DNA of 64,000 bases, taken from contig NC_083673.1 in the NCBI RefSeq assembly GCF_030384665.1, positions 3,295,501 through 3,359,500 of the forward strand, read 5' to 3'. Source of the DNA: Lodderomyces elongisporus (lineage: Eukaryota > Ascomycota > Pichiomycetes > Serinales > Debaryomycetaceae). Position 1 is the first letter of the stretch. Every line of letters begins with the position of its first letter. Below the pieces are notes generated by a model. That model had not been told where the DNA came from. It searched no databases and saw only the letters and a program-made list of their open reading frames with translations. Of the stretch, positions 52,455-62,370 are shown one piece after another. The position numbers and the translations under genes were made by a program.

Positions 52455-53381
52455 ATGCTCAAAATCCCACGTAGACTATTCACTACTACACGCTATCTTT
52501 TTCATGAGAACCCATTGGGATTGCCTCGCTTCAATGCTAATGCCAATGCCAAAGTCAAAGCCAGTGGTAATGATGCACCTCAAATGCCTCGAAGTCAAAA
52601 AGGGTTACCAGTCAAACAAAATATCCCAAATGTGAAGAATATTATCCTTGTATCATCTGCCAAAGGAGGAGTCGGTAAATCTACTGTTACTGTAAACACT
52701 GCCTTGTCTTTAAGGAGGCTAGGCAAAAGTGTTGGGATTTTGGATGCGGATATATTTGGTCCATCTATTCCTAGACTTATGAATCTCTCGGGGGAACCAC
52801 GAATATCACAAACTAGTGGTAAACTTTTGCCATTGTCCAACTACGGAGTCCAGACCATGTCTATGGGATACCTTGTAAAAGACGAGCAAGCTGTTGTGTG
52901 GCGTGGCTTAATGGTCATGAAAGCCTTGCAACAATTGCTTTTTGAAGTTGAGTGGTCGTCTACGTTAGATTATTTGGTTATTGATATGCCTCCGGGAACT
53001 GGAGATACTCAACTCTCAATAAGTCAATTACTTCGAATCACTGGAGCAATAATAGTATCGACGCCACAGGATATTGCATTAATCGATGCTGTGAAAGGAA
53101 TCACAATGTTCAACAAAGTCAATATTCCGATAATAGGGCTCGTACAGAATATGAGCCATTACATTTGCCCCAATTGCAACCATGAGTCGCATATATTTAA
53201 GAGCGAGGGAGCTTCACGTGTAGCTAAGGAACACGAATTAGATGTCTTGGCGAATGTACCATTGGATGAAAAAATTTGCTTCCAATCTGATCTTGGAAAG
53301 CCTATTGTGGTTGCCGATCCAGAAAGTCCAATTTCCAAATGCTACGAAGAGATTGCGAAAGCGGTGATAAACTTTCATTGA
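52455..53381 (+). CDS. IND1: Mitochondrial complex I Fe-S assembly ATPase Ind1 (NUBPL)
   Basis: 308 aa. The N-terminus (1-20, IPRRLFTTTRYLF) is a presequence. The deviant Walker A KGGVGKS is at 70-76, followed by the DADIFGPS switch, IDMPPGTGD and the Fe-S-binding CPNC at 238-241. It belongs to the Mrp/NBP35 family; the presequence and short N-terminus without four Cys exclude cytosolic Nbp35 and Cfd1. Ind1 delivers 4Fe-4S clusters to respiratory complex I, so the organism should have complex I, unlike Saccharomyces. Confidence 0.94.
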   Translation: MLKIPRRLFTTTRYLFHENPLGLPRFNANANAKVKASGNDAPQMPRSQKGLPVKQNIPNVKNIILVSSAKGGVGKSTVTVNTALSLRRLGKSVGILDADIFGPSIPRLMNLSGEPRISQTSGKLLPLSNYGVQTMSMGYLVKDEQAVVWRGLMVMKALQQLLFEVEWSSTLDYLVIDMPPGTGDTQLSISQLLRITGAIIVSTPQDIALIDAVKGITMFNKVNIPIIGLVQNMSHYICPNCNHESHIFKSEGASRVAKEHELDVLANVPLDEKICFQSDLGKPIVVADPESPISKCYEEIAKAVINFH

Positions 53382-54364
53382 TTGGATTATTCTGGATGTT
53401 GGAAACACCGAACTGAATAGAAAAAGAACTTAAATGGTATGCTTGTCAAGCAATTCGTAAACCATTTATTAATTGCAAAAAAAAAAAAAGCAAAACCTTT
53501 TCAAAAATTAATATAAAATATATTTATTGCATTCGTTTTGTTATCACCAAAACATGCCAAATTTCATTCTGCAAGCTACCCATCTCAGCAAGCTACTCAT
53601 CTCCATATTATAATATATTCTCGTGGCAAATAACAACATAACTTAAATAAAGTTACACCCTCTCCTTTCTAATTCCAATATTCTTTTTTTTCTCTAGCTG
53701 TCTCATCCTAATCATTGTCATCTAACAGTCATTTCAATGATTCAAATTGGGTTGGTGCAACAAGGAAATTGTTTTAAGAGAAAAAGAGAGTGTATGCATT
53801 TGTTTGTATGCTATATACAATAAGGAGAAAGACGGGTTTTTCGGATGCTTAGGTAAGGAGAAGCTCCGAACTGCAGAATTCCTTTGACAATCGGAAACTC
53901 CGAAATCTTGCCAGTGTATTATATATTCTTTTTGCCTTTTTTTTTGTTTCCTATTCTGTTTTCTATTATGTTTCTTCATTTCTTCAATACAAACTTTCTG
54001 TTATTGTCCAGTGTATTAAATAATTATAAAGGAAAGGAGAAATTTAAACCATATGTTCTGCTTTGGATTGCATAGTATATGAATAGAAAAGAATCGGATA
54101 AAACTAAATTGTTGAAAACACAGGGTGGTTTGCACCATATGCCGAGGATAATATTGTTCACACTGTAAATCACATCGCACATATCAAAAAATACACAAAA
54201 AAGGGCAAAAAAAAAATAGGGACTAAATTGGACCAAACAATTGTTTATGTAATAAATTACGTAATGCGCGGAGCTTTGGAATCAAAACAAAGAAAAAGAA
54301 AGAGAAAAAAAAAAAATTTGAAGAAGAAGAAGAAGGTAAAAAAAAAGAAAGTAGAAAGAGAGAA

Positions 54365-54401
<37 letters not shown>

Positions 54402-54638
54402 CAGAGAGAGAACCGGTTTTGCCTACGATTCAGACTAGATGTCACTTTTTTTTTTTGTTATTTTTCTATATTTATATATTTTCTTGTATTTAAAAGTACT
54501 CTGGAAATCCCCTACTTTTCAATATAACTACAGAACAATTTGTGTGATTGCTTTACTGTTTGGTCCATTTTTGTTTTCTAGTATTCAGAGAGGTTTCTTT
54601 TTATAAAAAAAAATATATATATATCACTATAATACTAT
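53382..54638. other. Spacer between IND1 and DGK1
   Basis: 1.26 kb with A/T runs and a GA-rich stretch (54353-54412). Open frames here are repeat-derived or lack good starts. No gene supported. Confidence 0.5.
54353..54412. repeat. GA-rich microsatellite
   Basis: Imperfect (GA)n run of about 60 bases upstream of DGK1. Confidence 0.9.
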
Positions 54639-55760
54639 ATGTCAATCGCCAACGAATCAATAGACATGACCGGTCAGGAAGCCGAATTCAGAAAAGAAAT
54701 TGCATTCACGATGCTTGATTTTGATAAAAACAATAGTTCCTACATTGAAGAGGAAGACAAAACTTATATATATAACACTACTCGTGAAGAGGAAAGTTCA
54801 TCCGATAACGAAGACGATGAGATCGATGCCGATGAAGAAGATGTGGTAGCGGTGCTTGACTCTAGCAAAAGTTATGACGATGCGGATTTAGAAGAAGACC
54901 TCATCACCCCTAAATCAACAATAGGGTTGAGTATTAATAAAAGAAAAGGGGAAGAAGAACGAGGAGGAGAAGAAGAAGCAGGAAAGGAAGAAGAAGAAGA
55001 AACAGGAATAGAAAAAACTGGTAATAACACAGCATCAAAAACAGTAGCTTTGGAAAAGAAAAGTACGAGTCAAAGTGCATTTAGAAAATTCCTCATCAAA
55101 CACGAGATTCCCAGAAAAGCTTTCCATTCTTCCATTGGTGTCCTCACTTTATGGCTATACACACAGAGCTATACTAGTCAACAAATATATATCCCGCTCA
55201 TTACCGCATTTGTACTAGTATTTATCAATGATTATGTCCGTTTGCATAACCCCGAGATTAACGAGTTTGTTTGTTCAAAAATGTGGTTTGTTATTCGTGA
55301 AAGCGAAAAAAATTCATACAACGGAGTGTTGTACTATCTTGCCGGTGCGTTTTTGGTGCTTTACTTTTGCCCCAAGGACATTGCAGTGGTGAGTATTCTT
55401 CTTCTTAGTTGGGCAGATACCGCAGCTTCAACGGTAGGACGGCAATGGGGCAAATATACGCCAAAGATTGTTGACGGAAAATCTGTTGCTGGATCATTAG
55501 CCAGCTTTGCCACTGGAATCGCAGTTTCTTATTTGTTTTACGGGTACTTTGTGCCGCAATATAGCTGGGTCAACAAGGCGGGTGATATCTACTGGTCGAG
55601 AGAGCTGAGTCAATTGAGTATGCCTCTTTTTTCAGTTATTGTTGGAGTCATTGCGAGCATCTCTGAATTTGTCAACCCTTGGGGTCTCGATGACAACTTC
55701 ACCATTCCAGTCTTGAGTGGTGCAGGTATTTATTTGTTAGCTTATCTAACACATATTTAG
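54639..55760 (+). CDS. DGK1: CTP-dependent diacylglycerol kinase Dgk1
   Basis: 373 aa. Residues 1-150 are cytosolic and acidic, with long Glu/Asp runs. The CTP-transferase domain (about 150-373) contains several spans and the family residues: RKAFH at 159-163, the SWADTAASTVGR motif at 257-268 and KSVAGS at 281-286. Dgk1 phosphorylates diacylglycerol to phosphatidate with CTP at the ER/nuclear envelope and opposes Pah1. The acidic N-terminus is longer than in S. cerevisiae Dgk1 (290 aa). Dolichol kinase is a distant relative and would be much longer. Confidence 0.92.
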   Translation: MSIANESIDMTGQEAEFRKEIAFTMLDFDKNNSSYIEEEDKTYIYNTTREEESSSDNEDDEIDADEEDVVAVLDSSKSYDDADLEEDLITPKSTIGLSINKRKGEEERGGEEEAGKEEEEETGIEKTGNNTASKTVALEKKSTSQSAFRKFLIKHEIPRKAFHSSIGVLTLWLYTQSYTSQQIYIPLITAFVLVFINDYVRLHNPEINEFVCSKMWFVIRESEKNSYNGVLYYLAGAFLVLYFCPKDIAVVSILLLSWADTAASTVGRQWGKYTPKIVDGKSVAGSLASFATGIAVSYLFYGYFVPQYSWVNKAGDIYWSRELSQLSMPLFSVIVGVIASISEFVNPWGLDDNFTIPVLSGAGIYLLAYLTHI

Positions 55761-55970
55761 AACACAAATAATAGAGGTATTGGATCAATCCACACTTAAT
55801 TTTTAATTTTAGTAATCTAGTTTCTTTCAAAAGAAAATGTATTTATTGATATTGAGTTCGATTGTAGTGAGATATTTATATTTACCTACACACTTCTTAT
55901 AATAGTTAGCTTTTATTTCCATCTCTATTTTTATCTCTATTTCATTTTCACTTTCACTTTATTTGCATGT

Positions 55971-57173
55971 TTATTGCTCGTTGGCGAATAGTGCAGCATA
56001 GCCCTGCCCAGTGGATGTACACATAGATATAACACCCAACTCTTTATTTTGAGCACGCAATCCATTCAACAAGGTCGCAGTCACCCTTCCACCAGTTGCA
56101 CCCAATGGGTGACCAATTGCTATCGCACCGCCGTAGGGGTTCACTTTATCATAATCCAATCCCAATTTATTGATGCAGTATATCAGTTGCGATGCAAATG
56201 CTTCATTGAGCTCAAAAATATCAATGTCGTTGATCTCAATACCCAAACGATTCAATAGCTGAGGAATTGCAGCTGAAGGACCAATTCCCATTAGTCCTGA
56301 AGGTACACCTGCCACAGCAGAGCCAATAAACTTTGCAATGGGCTTATATCCATATTTTTCTGCGTTCTCCCTTGTAGTCAAAATCACGGCTGAAGCTCCA
56401 TCCGATATTTGCGAGGAGTTACCAGCAGTGGTGAACCCGTCTTCTTTGAATACGGGTTTCAATGTGGACAATTTTTCAAAGGTGGAGTTTCCTCTGATTC
56501 CATCATCCTTGCTTACCACTACGGGCTCACCCTCGGGTGTCCTTGCGTCTATTGGCACTATTTCCTTTGCAAAATGGCCACTTTCTGTGGCTCTTGCTGC
56601 TTTCAAATGTGACTGTACGGCAAATTCATCTTGTTCTTTTCTTCCAACTCCATATTTCTCGGCGACTGCCTCACTTGTTAATCCCATTGGCATCAAAACA
56701 TTTTTTGCCTCGTCATCGGCATCTTGTAAAAATGGTTCATAGATTCTTTGGGGAATTCCTCGATGTGGGAAATAATCATGTGTCATTGACTCAACTCCAG
56801 CAGCAATGGCAAATTGATTCTCTCCTGAAAGCAAAGATCCCGCAGAATATGTAATGGCTTGTGCAGAAGAACCGCATTGTCGATTCACAGTGTTGACCGT
56901 TGTCTTTATAGGGAACCCTACTTTTTTAACTGCTAGAGCCGATGCTTTTTGGCCGCCGAGTGTTTGGAGAACGGCACCAACAAGTATATCATCAATTAAT
57001 TGTGGATCGACTTTTGAGCGAGTAACAGAGCCATGAAGGATATGATAAAGAAGCTCTTCAGGGTATAATTGCGCTAACCCACCTTTGATAGACTTTGTTA
57101 CTGGGGTTCGCAATGCTGAAAGAATAACGATATCCTTTGCGGATTTTTTCAAAAGTGGTGAGACCGGGGGCAT
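55971..57173 (-). CDS. 3-ketoacyl-CoA thiolase (Pot1/Fox3-type)
   Basis: 400 aa. Thiolase catalytic residues are all present: nucleophile Cys100 in NRQCGSSAQ, NEAF, His355 in GHPLGATGG and Cys385 in CTSTGQG. GVESMTHDYF and PMGLTSEAVA resemble peroxisomal 3-ketoacyl-CoA thiolases (the last step of beta-oxidation) and not Erg10. Candida species have several thiolase paralogues, so I give no symbol. No PTS2 nonapeptide is visible at the N-terminus, and the C-terminus (NEQ) is not a PTS1. The start ATG directly follows CTATTCTAG, so an upstream exon carrying a PTS2 is conceivable, but I found no donor or good branch site. Confidence 0.9.
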   Translation of the reverse strand: MPPVSPLLKKSAKDIVILSALRTPVTKSIKGGLAQLYPEELLYHILHGSVTRSKVDPQLIDDILVGAVLQTLGGQKASALAVKKVGFPIKTTVNTVNRQCGSSAQAITYSAGSLLSGENQFAIAAGVESMTHDYFPHRGIPQRIYEPFLQDADDEAKNVLMPMGLTSEAVAEKYGVGRKEQDEFAVQSHLKAARATESGHFAKEIVPIDARTPEGEPVVVSKDDGIRGNSTFEKLSTLKPVFKEDGFTTAGNSSQISDGASAVILTTRENAEKYGYKPIAKFIGSAVAGVPSGLMGIGPSAAIPQLLNRLGIEINDIDIFELNEAFASQLIYCINKLGLDYDKVNPYGGAIAIGHPLGATGGRVTATLLNGLRAQNKELGVISMCTSTGQGYAALFANEQ

Positions 57174-57755
57174 CTAGAATAGTAAAGATAAACAACTCAG
57201 TAAGGGCCAAGATGACACACTTTTTTTCTAAAAAGAAAGAAGAAATAGAAATAAAGACTAAAAAAGTAAGAACTAAAGTGGCTCTTCACTTATATATATG
57301 TGTGATTATATTTATATACATGTTGAATTCTTGAAGAATGTTTAAAAATTGAAAAATCTGTGGCGTAAATATTGCTTTTGGACGTGTGCGTATATACATT
57401 ACTGTTGTTTGATTCTGGAAATTCATTTTTCCGGCCAAATTTAAGTTAAACAGATTAATCGGAATTAGCTGAAAATAAAAAGCTCTCCTGGCTTTGTTCC
57501 TTATTATTTTGCCCGCCATATATAATCGAAATTGAGGGAAAGAAAGCACAAAAAAAAATTAGGAAGAAACGAGATATACCAGAAGAAACGAAGGAACGGA
57601 AAAAGTAAATTTTCGGAAATTGAAATTTAGAAAACATTCAGTATACATGCTAGCAAGCTATACTTTACATATTTTCAACAGCTACTGTGAAAGTAAATGA
57701 ACTGGCAATTAGGTTTTGGTATACTACGGCCAAGATTGAATTTGTGTTTCACACT
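57174..57755. other. Spacer between the thiolase and AMMECR1 genes
   Basis: 580 bases, promoter of the thiolase gene. It contains a TATATA run (57291-57320). No extra gene seen. Confidence 0.5.
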
Positions 57756-58388
57756 TCATGACTCGACTATCTCATTTCTGATTTGCACAAACTCATCATA
57801 ATCTAAATGTGCTTTTAACCCATCGTATCTAGTCAACTTCAACCATCCTTCTTTCAAACCTTTTGAGTAGAAATCTGTCACTTTGCTCTTTGCTACGGGG
57901 TAATCGGCTTTTTTAAGAAGGTAGTATAACGTAGTCAATTTATCCCACTCTTCGTCCTCGGCCACTGAAGGCAAGAAAGTTCCCAGAAAGTGTTGATGCT
58001 CGATATCCAATGATATTTTCAACCCATTTAGGCCAATTGTCCAATCTTCTGCATTATCAATAGAAACAAACTTATCCAATAATGTGACACTCACTTCCAA
58101 ATCTTTCACCTCTTTCAGAGTTATAGGAGGAAATCTGGGGTCCTGTAATGCGGCACTAAGGGAAAATTTAGAGACCCCTGACTCAATAGGAAGCGATTGA
58201 AACGTTCCAATGCATCCTCTTAGACTCGAATGCTTATTCCAAGTAATAAATAATGGAGCTGAAGATGGCAAAGTAGACGGGTCTTGCTTTAAATCGTCAA
58301 AGTATGCTGTAAGCAGCACTTTATTAGTATCTATTTTTAGTTTATTGACCAAGGTTTCAAAAGCATAACAGCACAAAGCCTTTGACAT
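57756..58388 (-). CDS. AMMECR1-domain protein
   Basis: 210 aa, entirely one AMMECR1 domain. It starts MSKALCCYAFETL, has the hallmark LRGCIGTF at 56-63, then ALQDPRFPPIT and the SVTLL strand. The family is conserved from archaea to man (yeast YOR289W), and its biochemical role is not established; the invariant LRGCIG suggests a catalytic or binding site. Length fits a single-domain fungal member. No targeting signal is seen, so it is probably cytosolic. Confidence 0.93.
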   Translation of the reverse strand: MSKALCCYAFETLVNKLKIDTNKVLLTAYFDDLKQDPSTLPSSAPLFITWNKHSSLRGCIGTFQSLPIESGVSKFSLSAALQDPRFPPITLKEVKDLEVSVTLLDKFVSIDNAEDWTIGLNGLKISLDIEHQHFLGTFLPSVAEDEEWDKLTTLYYLLKKADYPVAKSKVTDFYSKGLKEGWLKLTRYDGLKAHLDYDEFVQIRNEIVES

Positions 58389-58991
58389 CGTGGATAGAGG
58401 TAAGTATTGGTAAAATGGGGGGGGTGATTTATATATATATATATATATTTATATTTATACAGTAGTGGTAACACTACTGGTATTAGTGATAACAAAGAGT
58501 ACGAGTGATCCAAGTGATATTAGTATTGATGATTTCTCTTATCGGATAACAATGCAAAGAGGGACAAGTATAGTGGCGCAGAGAGAATGAGAAACAAGGA
58601 CACTACTGTGTATGAAATAAGCTTCTTATCTCATATGGAGTTCAATTGCAAGCAATATGCGCACGACCAACCAACCTTTTCTCTCACCTTCCAAAAACAA
58701 AGAAAAACAAAAAAATAAAAATAAAAATAAAAAAAGAAATAGAAGGAAAAAGGAAAAAGGAAAAGAACCCAACCTTGTCCAAAAGCGGAACCATTCGTGT
58801 GTGTGTGTGTGTGTGTGTGTGTTGTTTTTTATTGTTTGTTTGTTCTTTTATAATTCGTACCAATATCATTTTAATCAGTCAGGTTTGACCATTTCATGTT
58901 TAGCATATAAAATCTGGATATAGTTCATTTAGTCCATAAGTGATTCTCAACACTTTTTCCTATTCTGCTATACTGACCTATCAAATTGGCT
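58389..58991. other. Divergent promoter region of the AMMECR1 gene and MEH1
   Basis: 600 bases with (TA)n (58431-58450), an A-rich stretch and a (GT)n run (58797-58822). No gene supported. Confidence 0.5.
58797..58822. repeat. (GT)n microsatellite
   Basis: Thirteen GT units upstream of MEH1. Confidence 0.95.
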
Positions 58992-59492
58992 ATGGGTCTT
59001 TGCTTATCGTGTCTTTCAGGGTCTCAGAGTGACGAAGATGATGAAACCACATCGCTTTTGCGAAGAAGCCAGCAGAACCAGAGCCCTGATTATCTACAAG
59101 AGGAAGAACTAATGAAACAACACAAACGTCAGCAAGAACTAAATCACATTGTTAATGATTTGTCAGATAAGTTAATTGACGTTGCTTCTTTTTTGAGCTC
59201 TAAAAATCACGCTAACAACTATAACAACGGTAACACGTCAAGCAGTACAAAACCAAGCTTGCTGACACAGCTCTCTACTATGGGACTCAATACGCAAACA
59301 AGCTTTGGTAACTTGAGCCTCGGTGATATACGTGATGAAGAGACTCTGCTGGCGCTGGTACTGAGACAGTATCCATATATCTACAATCAATCGGAGAAAG
59401 AAAAAGTGCTTCGCAAGAGTAAGAGTTTGGGTGACTCCGTACGTCAAGCATGTCAAGTGACTGTATCGGAACCTTTATATTTGAAATTCTAA
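58992..59492 (+). CDS. MEH1: EGO complex anchor subunit Meh1/Ego1-like
   Basis: 166 aa from the ATG at 58992; the frame opens two codons earlier at a TTG. This start exposes MGLCLSC, with Gly2 for N-myristoylation and Cys4/Cys7 for palmitoylation. An acidic segment with LLRR and a helical region (about 35-70, HIVNDLSDKLIDVASFL) follow, matching the layout of Ego1/LAMTOR1. The Ego1 lipid anchor holds the EGO (Ragulator-like) complex on the vacuole membrane, where it positions Rag GTPases for TORC1 control. Sequence similarity beyond the N-terminus and NDKLID-type motif is weak, as is usual for this fast-evolving family. Confidence 0.7.
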   Translation: MGLCLSCLSGSQSDEDDETTSLLRRSQQNQSPDYLQEEELMKQHKRQQELNHIVNDLSDKLIDVASFLSSKNHANNYNNGNTSSSTKPSLLTQLSTMGLNTQTSFGNLSLGDIRDEETLLALVLRQYPYIYNQSEKEKVLRKSKSLGDSVRQACQVTVSEPLYLKF

Positions 59493-60011
59493 TCTACTCG
59501 TCGAGCTTTAATAAATGACAAAAATTATACATTAATGAAATTGAAGTAACATAAAAAAAAAAACCTGCTTATGTAGTAGAAATGAAATGAAGAGAAAATA
59601 AAAAAAAAAAAAAATAAATAAAAAAAAAATTGTTACTTGTAAATTGAGAAGGAAATATTTTTCTCCTTTGGGTAAAAGCGGGGATGAAGTGTAACAAGAA
59701 AAAGGGAGAGTTGTGGGTTACCTTACTTTCCTCTTTCCTTTTCTCCTTTCCCCCCCCCCCCCCCCTCCACTCCCTCGCCGACTCCCTAGCCCCAGAACAT
59801 TTTTCAAACTCGGAGTGCGGAATTACTAGTTTCTACCCAGGGTTTCTCAACATAAAATCGCTATTTTATTGAAATTACTATTTTTATTATTGATCTTCTT
59901 TTTCTTCTATTTCTATTTCTTGTTAAACTTCTTCAAATTTTTCCAAAAGGTCTACACTTTTTCTTTTCAAATACTTACAATAGTCTTTTTGCAGCCTTCC
60001 TATTCAACAAG
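59493..60011. other. Spacer upstream of the oxidoreductase gene with poly-C tract
   Basis: 520 bases with A-runs (59596-59630), a 16-base C-run and T-rich leader. No gene seen. Confidence 0.5.
59750..59765. repeat. Poly-C run, 16 bases
   Basis: Sixteen consecutive C residues inside a pyrimidine-rich stretch about 250 bases upstream of the oxidoreductase gene; exceptional in this AT-rich region. Confidence 0.9.
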
Positions 60012-61082
60012 ATGCAAAAAACACTCAATTGGGCTATATTGGGCGCAGGAAACATCTCGGCACAGTTTGTTCATGACTTGGTATTGAACAACAGTCGTGG
60101 TACTGAATATTTACACATTATACAGGTAATTGGATGTTCTAGTGAGTCAAAGGGAAAAGACTTTATTACTGCCAATGCCATAAAGCCTGAAAATAATGGT
60201 GGTGTAACACCTGTGGTTCAAACATACGACGAACTTTATACCAACCCAGATATCGATGTGGTATACATTGGAACACCACATACTTTCCATAAACAACAAG
60301 CTATAAACTGTTTGCAAGGCGGAAAGCATGTTCTTTGTGAGAAACCCATTACTGTAAATGCAAAAGATGCCAAGGAGATCTTCAAAGTTGCTCAAGAGCA
60401 TGGCAAGTTTTGCATGGAGGCCGTGTGGACGAGATTTTTCCCAGCAATTAAAGAATTGAGACACAAAGTATATGACGAAAAAGTCATTGGAGAAATACAC
60501 AGGCTTTTTGCCGACTTGAGCTACAATGTTGATGTTGAGTCTTTGCCAATCACATCAAGAGTGAGGGACAAAAAATTAGCAGCTGGGTCATTGTTGGATA
60601 TCGGAATTTACCCGCTTACATACAGCAGAATCTTGCTTGATGATAAAGTTGGCGATGATCACACCAAGTTTGTCCACAAAAGTTTCCTCACTATAGACCA
60701 GGAAGACAAAGTGGACCATTTGTGCTCTATTATGGTCAAGTACGAGAATGGAAAGCACGCCATTTTGACCTCCTCAGAGCTTGTTGATGGACCAAAAGCA
60801 TATGTTAGACTTGAGGGAACCAATGGTTGGGTCGAAATGTATAGTGACAACCCTGCCAGAGCTAAGCATTTCAAGATCTTCAACAAAGAGGGTACTTTGA
60901 TCAACGAATTTCGAGACGAGTCTGGTTATAATGGGTTTATATACGAAGCCAATGCTGTAGCTGATGATATTAATGAAGGAAAGTTGCAAAATAGTGTTAT
61001 GCCGCATGCCGAAACATTACTCGTTATGGGTGTAATGGATGAAATTAGAAACCAAAATGGATTGATATATGAGCAAGATTGA
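60012..61082 (+). CDS. Gfo/Idh/MocA-family oxidoreductase (dihydrodiol/xylose dehydrogenase-like)
   Basis: 356 aa. The N-terminal Rossmann fold has GAGNIS at 11-16. TPHTFH and CEKPITVN (109-116, with the conserved EKP Lys111) follow. The C-terminal alpha/beta domain contains AAGSLLDIGIYPLTYSR, the substrate-site DxGxY variant of dimeric dihydrodiol dehydrogenases and xylose/NADP dehydrogenases. It is likely a cytosolic NADP-dependent sugar or diol dehydrogenase; the substrate is unknown. Length is typical. Confidence 0.9.
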   Translation: MQKTLNWAILGAGNISAQFVHDLVLNNSRGTEYLHIIQVIGCSSESKGKDFITANAIKPENNGGVTPVVQTYDELYTNPDIDVVYIGTPHTFHKQQAINCLQGGKHVLCEKPITVNAKDAKEIFKVAQEHGKFCMEAVWTRFFPAIKELRHKVYDEKVIGEIHRLFADLSYNVDVESLPITSRVRDKKLAAGSLLDIGIYPLTYSRILLDDKVGDDHTKFVHKSFLTIDQEDKVDHLCSIMVKYENGKHAILTSSELVDGPKAYVRLEGTNGWVEMYSDNPARAKHFKIFNKEGTLINEFRDESGYNGFIYEANAVADDINEGKLQNSVMPHAETLLVMGVMDEIRNQNGLIYEQD

Positions 61083-62370
61083 TGCTACTTATTAGGTGGT
61101 AAACAATCTAACCTAATTATTTGAAAAGTTAGTTAATAAACAAAAGAAAAAGAAAAAGAAAAAGAAAAAGAAAAAGGAAAAGAAAAAATTGGAACAAATA
61201 ACAGAAAATAGTAAAATAATTATTACAGTACTTCATCTAATGACAAACAATGTCTGCAGTTATAATGTATGTGACAAAAAGCGTTGAATTGAGCTCACAA
61301 AATGGGGCGTTGATGTAACCTTTTCTTTTGGATTTAGAAGTATTGAAGGAGGAGTAGAGAAGGCTAACCTTCAAGATGATGTCCACAATGATGTTAGTCA
61401 TAAATACTTTGTAAAAGAAAAAGATTTTGCATTTCAAAAAAAAATAAAAATAAAAAAAAATAAAAAAAGAACACAGACATAGAACCAAAAAATGGTGTTT
61501 TAGACAAGTCAAAAGAAGGCTAGATGGTGCATGAGTTATTAGCAAGAAAAGTTAATTCTAGTTTTGTTTTATACTTATTTCTAATCGCAATGTGTGTGTA
61601 GTTTTCTTTTAGCTACTAAATTCTTGTTTTGTTTTGTTTAGTTTAGTTCCAAACCTATGTTGAAAGTTTAGGATCCAAAATATGAAAAACATGATCAAAG
61701 TAAAAAAGAACTTTATTTCAAATGAAAAAAACACATGAGCTCTCAACTCCAGTCATGATTGTGTATACCTAGCACTACTATCTTGAAAAAGGAAAAAGGA
61801 GATGAAAAATGCAAAATGCAAAAAGCAAAATGCAAAATGCACAGACACTTTTCAGTTTGCAAAATAATATCTTTTCGGATTCCTCGATATCGTTATAAAT
61901 GACTAAAGATATAAACACGATGGCATAGTCGACAATGCTCTTTTTAACCAACATCTCGCTGCTTTGTTTAAAAATGAAAATAAAAAAGAAAAAAATAAAA
62001 AATAATAATAATCATAATGATGATGATGATGGGACATTATTATGGATATCATTTATACCAAAGGTTTCGTTTCAGTTCCTTCTAACGTCATTATTGGTGT
62101 ACAACGGGAAAGACTATCTCGTATCTCAAACGCAAAGAAAATTTTTAAATCATTTTTTCTCTGTTGATCATCAAGGTAACGACAATAATTTGTTTGAAGA
62201 AAGGGTAAACTATATCGCGCGGTGCAAATACTTACGTGTGTTTATTATTATTGTTTCTTTCCTTTAAGTTATTCTTTTGGCTTTCCCTTCCAAATGTATG
62301 CAATACTATTCGTTGATCTTTTATAGAGACTCGATTCTACCACCAAGTTGCAATCATTGAACTTTCTCAT
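61083..62370. other. Convergent spacer between the oxidoreductase gene and VPS24
   Basis: 1.3 kb. It holds GAAAAA (61143-61185) and GCAAAAT (about 61808-61840) repeats. An ATG frame of 110 codons at 61935-62267 includes Asn/Asp runs from AAT/GAT repeats and is not supported as a gene. Confidence 0.5.

Noticed and set aside
61225..61625. Possible spliced gene beginning at an ATG before GTATGT at about 61264
   Set aside because: The only branch-like site (TACTAAA near 61614) leads to an exon that stops after a few codons.
61935..62267. 110-codon ATG frame between the oxidoreductase gene and VPS24
   Set aside because: It includes long Lys, Asn and Asp runs from simple repeats and shows no family features; it is probably a chance frame.
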